Origin: Pseudomonadota bacterium
GTDB lineage: Bacteria; Desulfobacterota; Desulfobacteria; Desulfobacterales; JAHIVH01
Direction: 5' to 3'
Length of the DNA: 64,000 nt
NCBI GenBank assembly: GCA_018816735.1
Contig: JAHIVH010000060.1
Location: forward strand, 1 to 64,000
In this document: in pieces, positions 8,085 to 17,547 of the stretch
How positions within the stretch are numbered: position 1 is the first letter of the stretch
Layout of the letters: each line of letters begins with the position of its first letter
The notes under the pieces: generated by a model
What the model saw: the letters and a program-made list of their open reading frames with translations, nothing else
The model's database searches: none
What the model was told of the DNA's origin: nothing
Program-made: the position numbers and the translations under genes

Positions 8085-9845
8085 TTATCTTACGTTCGTC
8101 ACAATACGGGAAATTGCAAAACTGGCATATCGGGTTCCTGGTGTGTAGAAACCCGCTTTATACAGCCCGTCAGTTAACGTACCCGTTGAAGTGCCGCCAT
8201 AGTATACATCATATGTAGCGCCATTTTCCAGTTCCGGGGAAGAAAATGCGATTGACTGATATTTTTTTGTAGGTGAAAAGCTCAATAGTTCTTCCCCGTC
8301 AATGGTTTCAAGATGGACCAGTGTTCCGGCAGCCAGAGATTGAGTAAAATTTATCAGAACGGAATACTGCGTTGATGTCTGATCGGGTGCCTGAGCCATA
8401 CCTGAGCTGCCAGCCCCCACTATAAACCCGCCTGAGATTTTAAATGAAGCATCATAATCTATGGCGCCATTGGCATCATTTGTCGGTCCGTTTATAATGA
8501 CCACACCATCTGTCATTTCGATCGAACCGTTTGCATCCACGCCGTCCCCATCCGCCTCAACGACAATATACCCACCGTTGATAGAAAGATAATAATCACC
8601 TGCTGTTCTTGTGGGATTGGGGCCTCCCGGCCATATAAAGGTCGACGATCCATCATTGCCGCCGGCGATATTTATGCCGTCGTCGCTTGAGACAATGTGC
8701 ATATTCCCATCATTGATGATGATGACAGCGCTTTCAATGCCTTCATACGATTTGGTTATGGCAAGGTCGCCCCCATTGATTTCTATTTCCGAATCTGCAT
8801 GAATGCCGTCATCTCCTGAAGAAATGAGAAACGACCCCCCATTAATTTCGATACGTTCATTTGAATGAATCGCGTCATCAGCAGAATCGATTATAAAGGT
8901 CCCACCATCAATTGTGACGTTGACAACCGCTTTGATGCCTTTTGCGGAATCGTCTTCTGCAACAGAACGGCTGCTGCCACCGCCTGATGATACAGCTATT
9001 TCACCACCGGAAATGATAACATTGGTTTCTGCCTGAATGGCATCCCCTTGAGCATTTATCGTTATTTCGCCGCCCTCGATAGAAATATAGCCCTTGGGAG
9101 CCTCAACATTCGTTGATTTGAGGCCATCGCCCTGGGCATTGATATGGATAAAGCCATTTTGAACACTGATGTAATCTTTGCCTATGATGCCATCATCTAT
9201 CGCATTTACGAGGATCGTGCCACTTGAGATTTTAAGCCCATCTTTGCTTTTTATGCCATCATTGTAATTCGCATCAACAGATAGCATGCCATCTCCATAG
9301 ATTAAAAGGTCTGACTTGCTGAAGAGTGCTGCGTCCGGTTCATCATCTTCCGAATCCTCAAAAATGTATGCGGTGCCATCCATGAGATAATTTTCAGCGC
9401 CCTCCTGAAGAACGATCACAGTATTTTCTGCACTGGCAACATAAATCGGTGCATTCCCGGAGCTGTAAATATTGATGCCGTTTAAAAGAAGTCTCACAGT
9501 TTCTTCATCTTCCGTATCCACGATAACCTGGCCGTCAGTTAATGTGCCACTTAAGCTGTATGTGCCTGCAGATGCAATCCGTACGATACTGCCATTTGCA
9601 GTTGCACCGGAACCGTTTACGATAACCGAATTCCCGTTTAATACAATTTGGGTTGCCTCGGAGCTGTCCCAGTCTTCATCTTCTATCTCCTCAATAACAT
9701 CTGTATCCTCAGTATCTGATGCGCCCTCATTATTCACCGCAGTATCATTATCGGATGATGATGAATCAGAACCTGAATGGCATGCAATAGACATCGTCAC
9801 CATAAAAATGCATATTATGAACGCAAGTAGCTTTTGGGTCATCAT
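8085..9845 (-). CDS. Cthe_2159-type carbohydrate-binding beta-helix lipoprotein
   Basis: Exported lipoprotein of 586 residues. The N-terminus is a signal peptide ending in a lipobox (MSIAC), followed by a Ser/Asp/Glu-rich linker. From about residue 80 to 470 it is a run of beta-helix turns with repeated motifs such as GDGLKST, SADDAIHS, SGDDGIHAD and SSDDGINIAGG. These Asp-rich turns match the calcium-dependent polysaccharide-binding family founded by Cthe_2159. A short beta-rich domain closes the protein (SVLINFTQSLAAGT onward). It is monocistronic here. Function by family is surface adhesion or sugar binding; no catalytic residues are evident. Confidence 0.8.
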   Translation of the reverse strand: MMTQKLLAFIICIFMVTMSIACHSGSDSSSSDNDTAVNNEGASDTEDTDVIEEIEDEDWDSSEATQIVLNGNSVIVNGSGATANGSIVRIASAGTYSLSGTLTDGQVIVDTEDEETVRLLLNGINIYSSGNAPIYVASAENTVIVLQEGAENYLMDGTAYIFEDSEDDEPDAALFSKSDLLIYGDGMLSVDANYNDGIKSKDGLKISSGTILVNAIDDGIIGKDYISVQNGFIHINAQGDGLKSTNVEAPKGYISIEGGEITINAQGDAIQAETNVIISGGEIAVSSGGGSSRSVAEDDSAKGIKAVVNVTIDGGTFIIDSADDAIHSNERIEINGGSFLISSGDDGIHADSEIEINGGDLAITKSYEGIESAVIIINDGNMHIVSSDDGINIAGGNDGSSTFIWPGGPNPTRTAGDYYLSINGGYIVVEADGDGVDANGSIEMTDGVVIINGPTNDANGAIDYDASFKISGGFIVGAGSSGMAQAPDQTSTQYSVLINFTQSLAAGTLVHLETIDGEELLSFSPTKKYQSIAFSSPELENGATYDVYYGGTSTGTLTDGLYKAGFYTPGTRYASFAISRIVTNVR

Positions 9846-10050
9846 ACTGGGCTCCTTATTGGAAAACGGGTTTATAAATGATTTATGAGTAGCATTGAAT
9901 TATGAAGAAAATATGATCGAAATATGGGTTTAAAATGGAGATTTTTGAATTCTGCAATTGCCGGTAAAATAACATTTCCTAAGGTTTTACAGTCACTTCA
10001 TCACATTTTTTATGCAACTGTAGAGTGGATTTGGGGTATTTGGGAAATGT

Positions 10051-10094
10051 CAGAATGTTGCACACATATAGGTTGCTTTGTGTGCAACATTCTG
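10051..10094. terminator. Perfect 16-bp stem-loop behind the HdrD-like gene
   Basis: CAGAATGTTGCACACA (10051-10066) pairs perfectly with TGTGTGCAACATTCTG (10079-10094) around a 12-base loop. It begins 9 bp after the stop codon of the minus-strand gene at 10104. There is no U tract after it on either strand. Its placement suggests transcript end formation or 3' protection. Confidence 0.55.
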
Positions 10095-10103
10095 GGGAAT
10101 CAT

Positions 10104-11237
10104 CTATCCGGCAGAATTTGGCGAGCCATCCTCAAATGCCCAGAGAATTTTATTCATCGCATAATGGATGTTGATATTATGTTTTTCACCGAGCTTGCCT
10201 AAATTAAGCCAACAGCCCGGGCAATAACAGCTGACATCTTTTGCTTCGGTTTGAAGTATCTGATCAAATTTTTTCTTTGCTTCTATTTTTATATGCTTGT
10301 TTTCGAAGTTGTCACGGATACCACTTGCAAAGCCACAGCACAAACTGTCATATCGATTGTTCTCCAGTTCGACCACGGGCATTCCTGCGGCTTCATGCAG
10401 CCCCCTGACCGCTTCGTAGAACGCGTCACCCAGCTCACTGCTGTAACATGAATCTGTCAATGCAACTTTGGTTCCGACCGACCGTTTGATTGTAATCTCA
10501 CCGGTATTGTATTTCTCCCATAGCCATTCCCATAAGGAAATAACCTTATAAGGCAGTTCTACACCATGACACTCCGGCCAGAAATGACCGAAGTAGTTTG
10601 AACAAGACCCGCAGTAGCATACCAGCCGTTCCGCATCGAGGATGTCCAGATGCTTTCGGGTGCGATCGACGATTTCAACAAAGCTCTCATAATCCCCCAT
10701 GCGATAGGGGATCTCGCCACAGCAGGCATCCCGGGGCGCATATTTGGGAAGGCTTTTAAGGGCTTTCGCATATTCAATCGTTTTCGGTATTGTCCGGCCG
10801 GTACAGCCGATAAATAATACATCCTTTGACCTGGCCGGGATGCTTTTCCATTTTTTTAATATCGCCTTATCCTCTTCCGGCGCTGCGTTATACATATCGA
10901 AAAAATAACCGGATTCATGTTTACCGGTAAACATGTATTCTATGGACGCAGGGATGCCTTGGCCGTTTTCACGGAGTTTTGCCGCCATCCGTTCCAGAAA
11001 AAGCGCATACGGTTTCAGGCCCTTTGGGCAGTAGTGATTACAACTATAACAGAACGTACACTCATTTAATACCCGCATGGGTGTTTCGTCATTTAACAGC
11101 CGCTTTATTTCAGCTTTGCTTTCTTCCTTCCCCATTTTCATGACCGGGCATTTTTGAAGACACAATCCGCAACTGACACATGCCGTTACATCCTTGCCAG
11201 CGGGAACAAATGCATCGATATAGGTTTGATGGGCCAT
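10104..11237 (-). CDS. HdrD/GlpC-like iron-sulfur protein with CCG domains
   Basis: Soluble electron-transfer or heterodisulfide-reductase-like protein of 377 residues. The ATG at 11237 follows AGGAGGTAAAT; the in-frame extension upstream is not needed. Two [4Fe-4S] motifs lie near the N-terminus (CVSCGLCLQKCP and CTFCYSCNHYCPKG). The C-terminal part has two CCG domains: FIGCTGR, DACCGEI and CYCGSC, then DSCYSSELG, SLCCGFASG and CYCPGCW. These ligate the non-cubane cluster in HdrB/HdrD. All cluster residues are cysteine here, unlike the selenocysteine form at 56978. It has no partner flavoprotein next door, so the electron donor is unknown. Confidence 0.85.
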   Translation of the reverse strand: MAHQTYIDAFVPAGKDVTACVSCGLCLQKCPVMKMGKEESKAEIKRLLNDETPMRVLNECTFCYSCNHYCPKGLKPYALFLERMAAKLRENGQGIPASIEYMFTGKHESGYFFDMYNAAPEEDKAILKKWKSIPARSKDVLFIGCTGRTIPKTIEYAKALKSLPKYAPRDACCGEIPYRMGDYESFVEIVDRTRKHLDILDAERLVCYCGSCSNYFGHFWPECHGVELPYKVISLWEWLWEKYNTGEITIKRSVGTKVALTDSCYSSELGDAFYEAVRGLHEAAGMPVVELENNRYDSLCCGFASGIRDNFENKHIKIEAKKKFDQILQTEAKDVSCYCPGCWLNLGKLGEKHNINIHYAMNKILWAFEDGSPNSAG

Positions 11238-11447
11238 ATTTACCTCCTGTTTTCCGTTTGTCATTGTCAGGCCGATAGACCTGGTTTGAGCTAAAGAATC
11301 CATCCAAATGATAATATGGTGTTTTAATCCTTATACGGGTTGACAGATCATATGAAAAGTGGCAAAAACGGCATTTAAACTTGGGATCGCGTCAAATTTC
11401 GTCTGGAAGATCAACAGATCATTCTTGAATCAAGGGAGCAAACGCTC

Positions 11448-12422
11448 ATGAAAAACATTACCATTCTGGCGATTCACAATACCATCGCCACTACTGTTTT
11501 GGGGCCCATGGACGTATTTTTCCAGGCTGGCCAACTATGGAATTATATCAACGGCATTCCCTTGACCCCTTTTTTTAAGGTTGAAATCGCAACCGTTGAT
11601 GGAAATCCGGTGAAATGCCTCAACAATGTATTCCTGAAACCGCATCGCGCGATTGATGAAGTCGAGAAAACGGATTTGGTTATTATTCCCAGCATAACCG
11701 ATATAGAGAAGGCGCTTCAATACGGAAAAGATACCTTAGACTGGCTTGAGTATCATCACAACCAGGGGGCGAGTATTGCCAGTGTCTGCACGGGCGCTTT
11801 TCTGCTCGCCGAGACCGGATTGCTGAACGGCAAAACAGCCACCACGCATTGGGGTTTTGTGAAATTGTTCAAAGAGATGTATCCAAAGGTCAATCTTAGG
11901 CCGGAGAGGCTTATCACGGATGAAGGGAACCTTTTTTGCGCCGGCGCCCTTGGTGCGGGTATTGATCTTTCTGTGTATCTTGTTGAAAAAATTTGCGGGC
12001 ACGAAATAGCGATTCAGTGCTCAAAGGCCTTGATACATGATATGGGGCGAAGCTCACAGGCGCCTTATACGGTTTTTCAGTTCCAGAAAAACCATCCGGA
12101 TGAAGCGATCCAACTATCCCAACAATGGATTGAAAAAAATTATGCACATGAAATGGATATCGGGCGTGTTGCCAGGATTCATGGCATGAGCAGAAGAACA
12201 TTTGAGCGCAGGTTTAAAAAAGCGACAGGGGATACGCCGCTTTTATATGTGCAGCGGACACGGGTGGAGGCAGCCAAAAGAATTTTAGAGACAAACAATG
12301 GAACATTTGATGAAATTTGCTATCAGGTGGGCTATGAAGACAGCAGTCATTTCAGGGAAGTATTCAAAAAACACACAGGGCTTCTGCCATCCGAATATCA
12401 AAAAAAATTCCGAAGCAGTTGA
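11448..12422 (+). CDS. GlxA-family AraC-type regulator with DJ-1/PfpI domain
   Basis: Transcription regulator of 324 residues with two domains. Residues about 1-190 form a DJ-1/PfpI-like (glutamine amidotransferase-type) sensor with the nucleophile-elbow motif SVCTGAFLLAETGLL. Residues about 220-322 form the AraC double helix-turn-helix, with MSRRTFERRFKKATG and the closing QVGYEDSSHFREVFKKH. GGGAG precedes the ATG. It is transcribed away from the HdrD-like gene at 10104, which may be its target. The ligand is unknown. Confidence 0.88.
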   Translation: MKNITILAIHNTIATTVLGPMDVFFQAGQLWNYINGIPLTPFFKVEIATVDGNPVKCLNNVFLKPHRAIDEVEKTDLVIIPSITDIEKALQYGKDTLDWLEYHHNQGASIASVCTGAFLLAETGLLNGKTATTHWGFVKLFKEMYPKVNLRPERLITDEGNLFCAGALGAGIDLSVYLVEKICGHEIAIQCSKALIHDMGRSSQAPYTVFQFQKNHPDEAIQLSQQWIEKNYAHEMDIGRVARIHGMSRRTFERRFKKATGDTPLLYVQRTRVEAAKRILETNNGTFDEICYQVGYEDSSHFREVFKKHTGLLPSEYQKKFRSS

Positions 12423-12709
12423 GAAAAACCGTCACGCCCTATCTGTGAACCTTTTTAAGGATGCATCAGGAAACAGGGCCAAAAAAGCAAGAACTGAAAC
12501 ATCGAAAGCAAGATTTGTCATGCAGCGAATTCCCATTCAATATACGGTGAAATATCATTGCGTTTGTAATCCGATATATGTCATTAATTAAAAACACTGT
12601 TCGGCTATGGGTCAATTGTTAGCATGACTTGGAAAGGACGGTATGAAACGCATGTGAAGCTGTGTCAATGATATTCGATTTTGATTAACCGATCAAAAGG
12701 AGAGCCACC

Positions 12710-13951
12710 ATGGAAAAGCCCAGGATGAGAGCCGCCTTATGCTCAATTTTTTTTGTACTTTTGACCTTTTGTCTCATGGCATGCAATGATGACTGCAAGG
12801 AATGTTCTATACGATGGATTCCCGTACCCAAAATAGACTATATCGTACCCGCATTCCCTGAGGAAAATGCTCAATACTGGGTATTTACGTTCAAAAATTC
12901 TCCGGATAACAACAAAAAAATATGCATTTCAGGCAAATTCCCATATGCACGGTTTATGAGTTTTACGCTTTACGACTTTGAGACGGGCGAACCCGCCAGG
13001 TTTTCAGACAAAACCCAGGAAATCGAAGACGCGATGATCGAGCCCATGCCCGGAAGCGCCAATCCTTTTGTTATCGGCGCGGACCGCGATACACCTGAAC
13101 GGGATTACGAAGTTTATCTGGTACAGGAAAGCAGCAGTCATGTGGGAGAGGCAAACACACTGGTCATCCCTTCAGAAATCGAGAATCCATCTCTTTTTAT
13201 ACGCGTGTATGTGCCTGACAATCCTGAAAGTCCTTCCGGAGACGTCGGACTGCCCAAGATTCGTGCGTTTGATGAAAAAACCGGCGAGCAGGTCTATTGT
13301 CCTCCCATATCCACAGCAATTCCCAAGTCTATCGTTAACCTGCCCAAGCCTCCGGATGAAGATTCGATTCCGCTGGATGTGATTCATTCCTATCGGCCCG
13401 GAGAATTCGGACTTTTTCCCAATGGTGATCATCCTTACCTGATTGTGCCACTGACGCTTGAGGCCAAACGACAGGATTTGGTTGCTGTCTTGCGTTTCAA
13501 AGCCCCGGCATTCCCAAGAACCAGGGGGGAAGAGGGGGTGACGTTTACAGAAGATCAACAGGTTCGCTACTGGAGCGTTAACCTTGGCGAAATGATTACA
13601 ACCGGTTCGAGTATAAGTGTTTCGGATGAAGATATGAAAATAGGCGACGACGGCATGGTTAGAATCGTTGTCGGTCCTAAATCGCTTAATGCTCCTGAAA
13701 ACGGCAACTGGAATGTCTTTTCATGGGGATGGCATATAAAACCGATCCTTCTTTTCCGACAGATTGCACCCCGAGACGATTATGAAAAATCATTTTCCAA
13801 TGTGGACGTGGCATTCAATGCCGGGGATTACGATAACCTTTCAGCAGATGAAGTGCTTGCCAAAAAAGCCACAAATTATATCCAGGAGTATGCTCCGGAT
13901 GGCGTATATTGCACCATTGAGGCGTTCGAGGATTGCGGATGCGGCCTGTAG
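12710..13951 (+). CDS. Lipoprotein of unknown function
   Basis: I do not recognise a named family with certainty. The 413-residue protein starts behind AAAGGAGAG and has a signal peptide with lipobox (LMACN), so it is probably an outer-membrane-anchored lipoprotein. The body has a segment GKFPYARFMSFTLYDFETG followed by an NPF-containing stretch, a pattern seen in several uncharacterised exported proteins. Cysteines are concentrated at the ends (CNDDCKEC near the N-terminus, CGCGL at the C-terminus). It converges with the AraC gene at 13970 with only 18 bp between them. No function is proposed. Confidence 0.7.
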   Translation: MEKPRMRAALCSIFFVLLTFCLMACNDDCKECSIRWIPVPKIDYIVPAFPEENAQYWVFTFKNSPDNNKKICISGKFPYARFMSFTLYDFETGEPARFSDKTQEIEDAMIEPMPGSANPFVIGADRDTPERDYEVYLVQESSSHVGEANTLVIPSEIENPSLFIRVYVPDNPESPSGDVGLPKIRAFDEKTGEQVYCPPISTAIPKSIVNLPKPPDEDSIPLDVIHSYRPGEFGLFPNGDHPYLIVPLTLEAKRQDLVAVLRFKAPAFPRTRGEEGVTFTEDQQVRYWSVNLGEMITTGSSISVSDEDMKIGDDGMVRIVVGPKSLNAPENGNWNVFSWGWHIKPILLFRQIAPRDDYEKSFSNVDVAFNAGDYDNLSADEVLAKKATNYIQEYAPDGVYCTIEAFEDCGCGL

Positions 13952-13969
13952 GCTCTATTTTTCCTGATG

Positions 13970-14947
13970 TTATGACTTCAACGGTTTGATCGGCAGGCAA
14001 AGATCCAGAATGGCATGCTTCAGGGGATGGGTTTCGATGTCATTATAATAAATATTGAAAGTGGGTCTGTCATCTGGCTGGTAATCACTTGTTGCCAGCC
14101 AGTGATACAACAGCCTCAACCATTCCTCTTCCTGGTGATGGGTGTCAATTTCACAATGGTGAATGGCAAATTTGCCGCCTGTAAGGGTTTGAATATTGAC
14201 CCAGTTATCTGCTTTCACCGTGTCAGGGACTGTGATACACGCATCAAAAAGCAATTTTTTTTGCGGGGTTAAATCCGGATTGCTCCATGCGACTCCGATA
14301 ACACGTGCGTCCGTATTCACAAGTCCTCTGGGATTTGCCCATTGCATCAATTTTCCAAAAGCCGACCTGACAGACTCCACAGTGTATGGGCCTCTGTTTC
14401 TCACATAAGCGACCCGGTAGGACGGAAGTTCCATTACACACACATTCATTTCTGTATTTCGTGTAAATACTTTTTCGATCGATATCTTTCGACGATAACG
14501 ATAATGCTGTGTCAGTTCTGATTCTGAGGCTGTGTGCTCCTGCATCTCGCTGGCCTCAAGGTTTTTCATTTTCTGCAGCCAGGTTTCCCAGTTCAGTTCT
14601 GTCCGGACATTTGAAGGTGTGACGCCGTAATGAGCCTTGAAGCAGCGGGCAAAATTTTGTGAGCTTGAAAAGCCACTCTCAAAGGCGATTTCAGTGATGG
14701 ACTTGTATTTGTCCAGGGTAAGCTTGATTGCCGCCTTCTCCAACCGGACGCGTCGAACAAACTCATTCACGGTTTCACCCATTAATGCTCTGAATATACG
14801 ATGGAAATGATATCTTGAAAAGCATGCTACATCGGCGAGTTTTGAAAGGTTTAAATCTTCGGCATAGTGGTGCTGGATATAATCGATCGTCCGATTTAAT
14901 CGATATACATACTCATTTTTTAAGGTATCGTCCGAAGATAAGTCCAT
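13970..14947 (-). CDS. AraC-family regulator with GyrI-like effector domain
   Basis: Transcription regulator of 325 residues of the Rob/SoxS-like type with a ligand-binding tail. Residues about 10-115 form the two helix-turn-helix units (LSKLADVACFSRYHFHRIF and ITEIAFESGFSSSQNFARCF). Residues about 165-322 match the GyrI-like small-molecule-binding domain (VCVMELPSYRVAYVRNRGPY and the later FNIYYNDIETHPL). Such proteins often sense lipophilic cations or drugs. It is alone on its strand, and the target is unknown. Confidence 0.88.
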   Translation of the reverse strand: MDLSSDDTLKNEYVYRLNRTIDYIQHHYAEDLNLSKLADVACFSRYHFHRIFRALMGETVNEFVRRVRLEKAAIKLTLDKYKSITEIAFESGFSSSQNFARCFKAHYGVTPSNVRTELNWETWLQKMKNLEASEMQEHTASESELTQHYRYRRKISIEKVFTRNTEMNVCVMELPSYRVAYVRNRGPYTVESVRSAFGKLMQWANPRGLVNTDARVIGVAWSNPDLTPQKKLLFDACITVPDTVKADNWVNIQTLTGGKFAIHHCEIDTHHQEEEWLRLLYHWLATSDYQPDDRPTFNIYYNDIETHPLKHAILDLCLPIKPLKS

Positions 14948-15103
14948 AATTGCTTTGTATTATCCTATGATTACCCTCACTATGTCAAATAGATAATGTA
15001 ATGTCAATAATCAAATTAATACAGGATGTTAATACCTGAATTTGGGTAATGATGCTTCTTCAATTTCTTGACACGCGAATTTATCTTGGATATAGAACCA
15101 TGC

Positions 15104-15754
15104 ATGTTAAAGAAAGAAAATTTGTCCGACAAACTGGCAGAAATCATTGGAAAGAAAATTATTCATAATGAATTAAAATCCGGTGAGATTATCTATGAAA
15201 CCCAGCTGGCCAAGGAATGGGGTGTCAGCCGGTCCCCTGTGCGTGATGCATTAAGGATGCTGGAGCAGAACAGACTGGTGGAACGGGGGCCAAAAGGCAG
15301 CTATCGTGTCACCGAATTTTCACCGGCATCCATAAGGCACTACTATGAGATCATTGACATGCTTTTTCAGTATGCATTTGCCAAAACTGCACAGAACGCA
15401 ACCAAAGACATATTAAGCATTTTAAAAAGTGCTTTGCAAAAGATCAAGAGCAGTTTGAAAGACATGCAAATGGAGCTCTACCTGGAGGGCGTGCTTCAGT
15501 TTGCCCAAGCTATTCTCAAAACCGCCGGTAACCCGATTGTTGAACAAATGGCCCTTGAATTAATGCCCACAGCCCAGCGAATCCAGTGGGCATCTCTTAC
15601 CCATCATCCTGAAAACCACAAGGAAGTCATTGTCCAGGTGCAGAAAAGTTATGAAAACATTGCAAACAAGAAGCCCCGGGAAGCTGCCGAGAATTTCGCC
15701 ATGTTTGCATTTATACATATCAATGCCGCCATTCAAAGCATGGAAGCTGAATAG
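15104..15754 (+). CDS. GntR-family (FCD-type) transcriptional regulator
   Basis: Winged-helix regulator of about 216 residues. The N-terminal domain shows ETQLAKEWGVSRSPVRDAL, the classical GntR recognition helix, followed by the wing (GPKGSYRVTEF). The C-terminal helical part is like FCD domains but short. I place the start at the ATG at 15104; a TTG at 15068 would add 12 residues and neither has a strong ribosome binding site. FCD regulators commonly sense acyl-CoA or organic acids, so control of the acyl-CoA dehydrogenase and ferredoxin genes that follow is a reasonable inference. Confidence 0.82.
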   Translation: MLKKENLSDKLAEIIGKKIIHNELKSGEIIYETQLAKEWGVSRSPVRDALRMLEQNRLVERGPKGSYRVTEFSPASIRHYYEIIDMLFQYAFAKTAQNATKDILSILKSALQKIKSSLKDMQMELYLEGVLQFAQAILKTAGNPIVEQMALELMPTAQRIQWASLTHHPENHKEVIVQVQKSYENIANKKPREAAENFAMFAFIHINAAIQSMEAE

Positions 15755-15826
15755 GGACCGGAACCATTCCAATCGACATTTCGTAAGTCTGATGCCAAGG
15801 CAACCCGGGCCTTTAAAAATTTCAGA

Positions 15827-17137
15827 TCAAAGGTCGTGGAGATACCCTTTCCCGAGAAATTTAACGCCGCTGTTCATGGCGGTCAGAAAAGATGACCGTA
15901 AAACATCGCTCATCAGCGCTTTTTTGACAGAAGGTAATTTTAAAAATCCACCGATGATATTTCGCATCACGTTTTGAGTGACACTTTCCGGGTTGTCAAA
16001 AAGCTGATTTTGCAACGTGCCCCGTTCAAGACATTGCAGGATAACCCTTTCAAATGTTGTTTTGGGATGAATGACGCGGTTTTTCCGTTTGACGAGTTTA
16101 AGTGCATTTGTTTTGCATTTCAGCGCACATACACCACAGCCGACACAGAAGGCTTCATCTATCACAGCCCGCTTTTTTTTCTTTTTATCTGAAGATGGCG
16201 AATCAAGGGTTTTCATTGAAATGGCCTTGACATGGCATGCTTTTTCGCACATTTTGCATCCATTACATGTTTCAGCATCAACACTTGCAATGTAATTTGA
16301 CGTGACCAGGGTGGCTGTCAGTCCGTGTTTGTTCAAACCATCAATAATACCACAGCAGCAGCCGCAGCAGTGGCAGATGAACATCAGTCTTTTCTGGACA
16401 TTGTCCGCAGAAAAGATAAGTCCCAATTCTTTTGACCGGGCGAAGATATCCAGCATTTCAGATTTTGAAACTTCCTGAGCCATTTTATTCCGGATCAGAT
16501 AATCAGCACCATGACCAAGCGTTGTGCAGGTACTCATGGGAACGTCACAGAGTCTTTCACCCGTATGCTCTGCTTTATGCCTGCAGGAGCAAAGTCCTAC
16601 AGCATAGCGTCCGGCTTCGTCAATAACATGGCTGACCTTTTCATAGTCCAGTATTTCTATGTGATCTTCGATGGCGTCTTCGTGGGGAAGGGCACGGGCA
16701 ATGGAAACCTGGGAGCCATCTGTAAAATTGGCATAATAGGGGGTGCCCTCCTCCATGTAGTCATGAAAAAGTCTGGCCCAGTGCTTTGAGTTCAGATCAC
16801 CCTCGGTCCGCATCATGGTGAACTCGAATATTCCCACCACCAGCGGTGAAGGCATGTACCGGTATTCACCCTGCAGGTAAATGTCCATTACAAGGCCTTT
16901 CAAGCAAAGGCCGTCCAGGATGTTTTTTAATTTTGTCTTTTCAGTTTTTGTTAATTTGCTGATACGGTCCAGGCTGGAAAACACATAGGGCATTTTGACA
17001 ACCACCTCCGCTTCTTCCAGAGAATAAAGCTCTTTCAAAATTTCGGCAAAGGCCGCATTGACCGGTGCTCTGACATGGAGGTTATCCACTTTATTGCCAA
17101 GACGTTCATACATATCTTTTGCGACTAGATGTCCCAT
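15827..17137 (-). CDS. 4Fe-4S dicluster protein, probable electron carrier
   Basis: Cytoplasmic iron-sulfur protein of 436 residues. Residues about 1-180 look like a helical, non-cysteine domain with a winged-helix feel. A cysteine-rich middle follows (GLCSCRHKAEHTGERLC and CHCCGCCCGI). A ferredoxin-type part then carries CNGCKMCEKAC and CVGCGVCALKC. Proteins of this type are common beside acyl-CoA dehydrogenases and other reductases in Desulfobacterales. It is divergent from the acyl-CoA dehydrogenase genes with a 410-bp shared upstream region. A role in passing electrons from beta-oxidation is inferred, not shown. Confidence 0.75.
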   Translation of the reverse strand: MGHLVAKDMYERLGNKVDNLHVRAPVNAAFAEILKELYSLEEAEVVVKMPYVFSSLDRISKLTKTEKTKLKNILDGLCLKGLVMDIYLQGEYRYMPSPLVVGIFEFTMMRTEGDLNSKHWARLFHDYMEEGTPYYANFTDGSQVSIARALPHEDAIEDHIEILDYEKVSHVIDEAGRYAVGLCSCRHKAEHTGERLCDVPMSTCTTLGHGADYLIRNKMAQEVSKSEMLDIFARSKELGLIFSADNVQKRLMFICHCCGCCCGIIDGLNKHGLTATLVTSNYIASVDAETCNGCKMCEKACHVKAISMKTLDSPSSDKKKKKRAVIDEAFCVGCGVCALKCKTNALKLVKRKNRVIHPKTTFERVILQCLERGTLQNQLFDNPESVTQNVMRNIIGGFLKLPSVKKALMSDVLRSSFLTAMNSGVKFLGKGYLHDL

Positions 17138-17547
17138 TCCTGTGTCTCCTTTTTCAAAAAGAATTATTCCGTTATTTTAAAACAAGGCTCAGAGTAACCC
17201 CCTGACTTTATAAAATTCCTCTTCAGATAGGCATATCAGCGCCGAACGGGGCAGTTTTTTCTAAGAATTGTTAAATTTTCTGCCGAATGTCAACCGTGTA
17301 CCGTCGACTGTATGTAATTTGCATAATTGAAAACAGGATTTTCTGTCAAGGAAAAAATTATGGCCTTGAAAAAATAAGTTAATCGATAAAAATGTCGAAT
17401 TTTGATCCTTTAGCAATCCTGGAAACGACATATTCTTATAATTTGCCGATAATCGCCACATACTTCGATTAAAATTTGTATCCATTTATCCGGAATATAT
17501 ATTTTAACTGAGCCATGACAGTTAATTAACCTGAGAGGAGGTTATGC
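17138..17547. promoter_or_regulatory. Divergent control region with palindrome GTTAATTAAC
   Basis: This 410-bp AT-rich region lies between the divergent ferredoxin-type and acyl-CoA dehydrogenase genes. A perfect 10-bp palindrome, GTTAATTAAC, is at 17521-17530, directly before the GAGAGGAGG ribosome binding site of the dehydrogenase. It could be a GntR-type operator, but no second copy is seen near the regulator gene. No gene is recognised inside. Confidence 0.35.

Noticed and set aside
12298..12591. 97-codon frame overlapping the end of the GlxA-type regulator
   Set aside because: Mostly in another frame of the regulator gene, with no ribosome binding site and no protein-like pattern.
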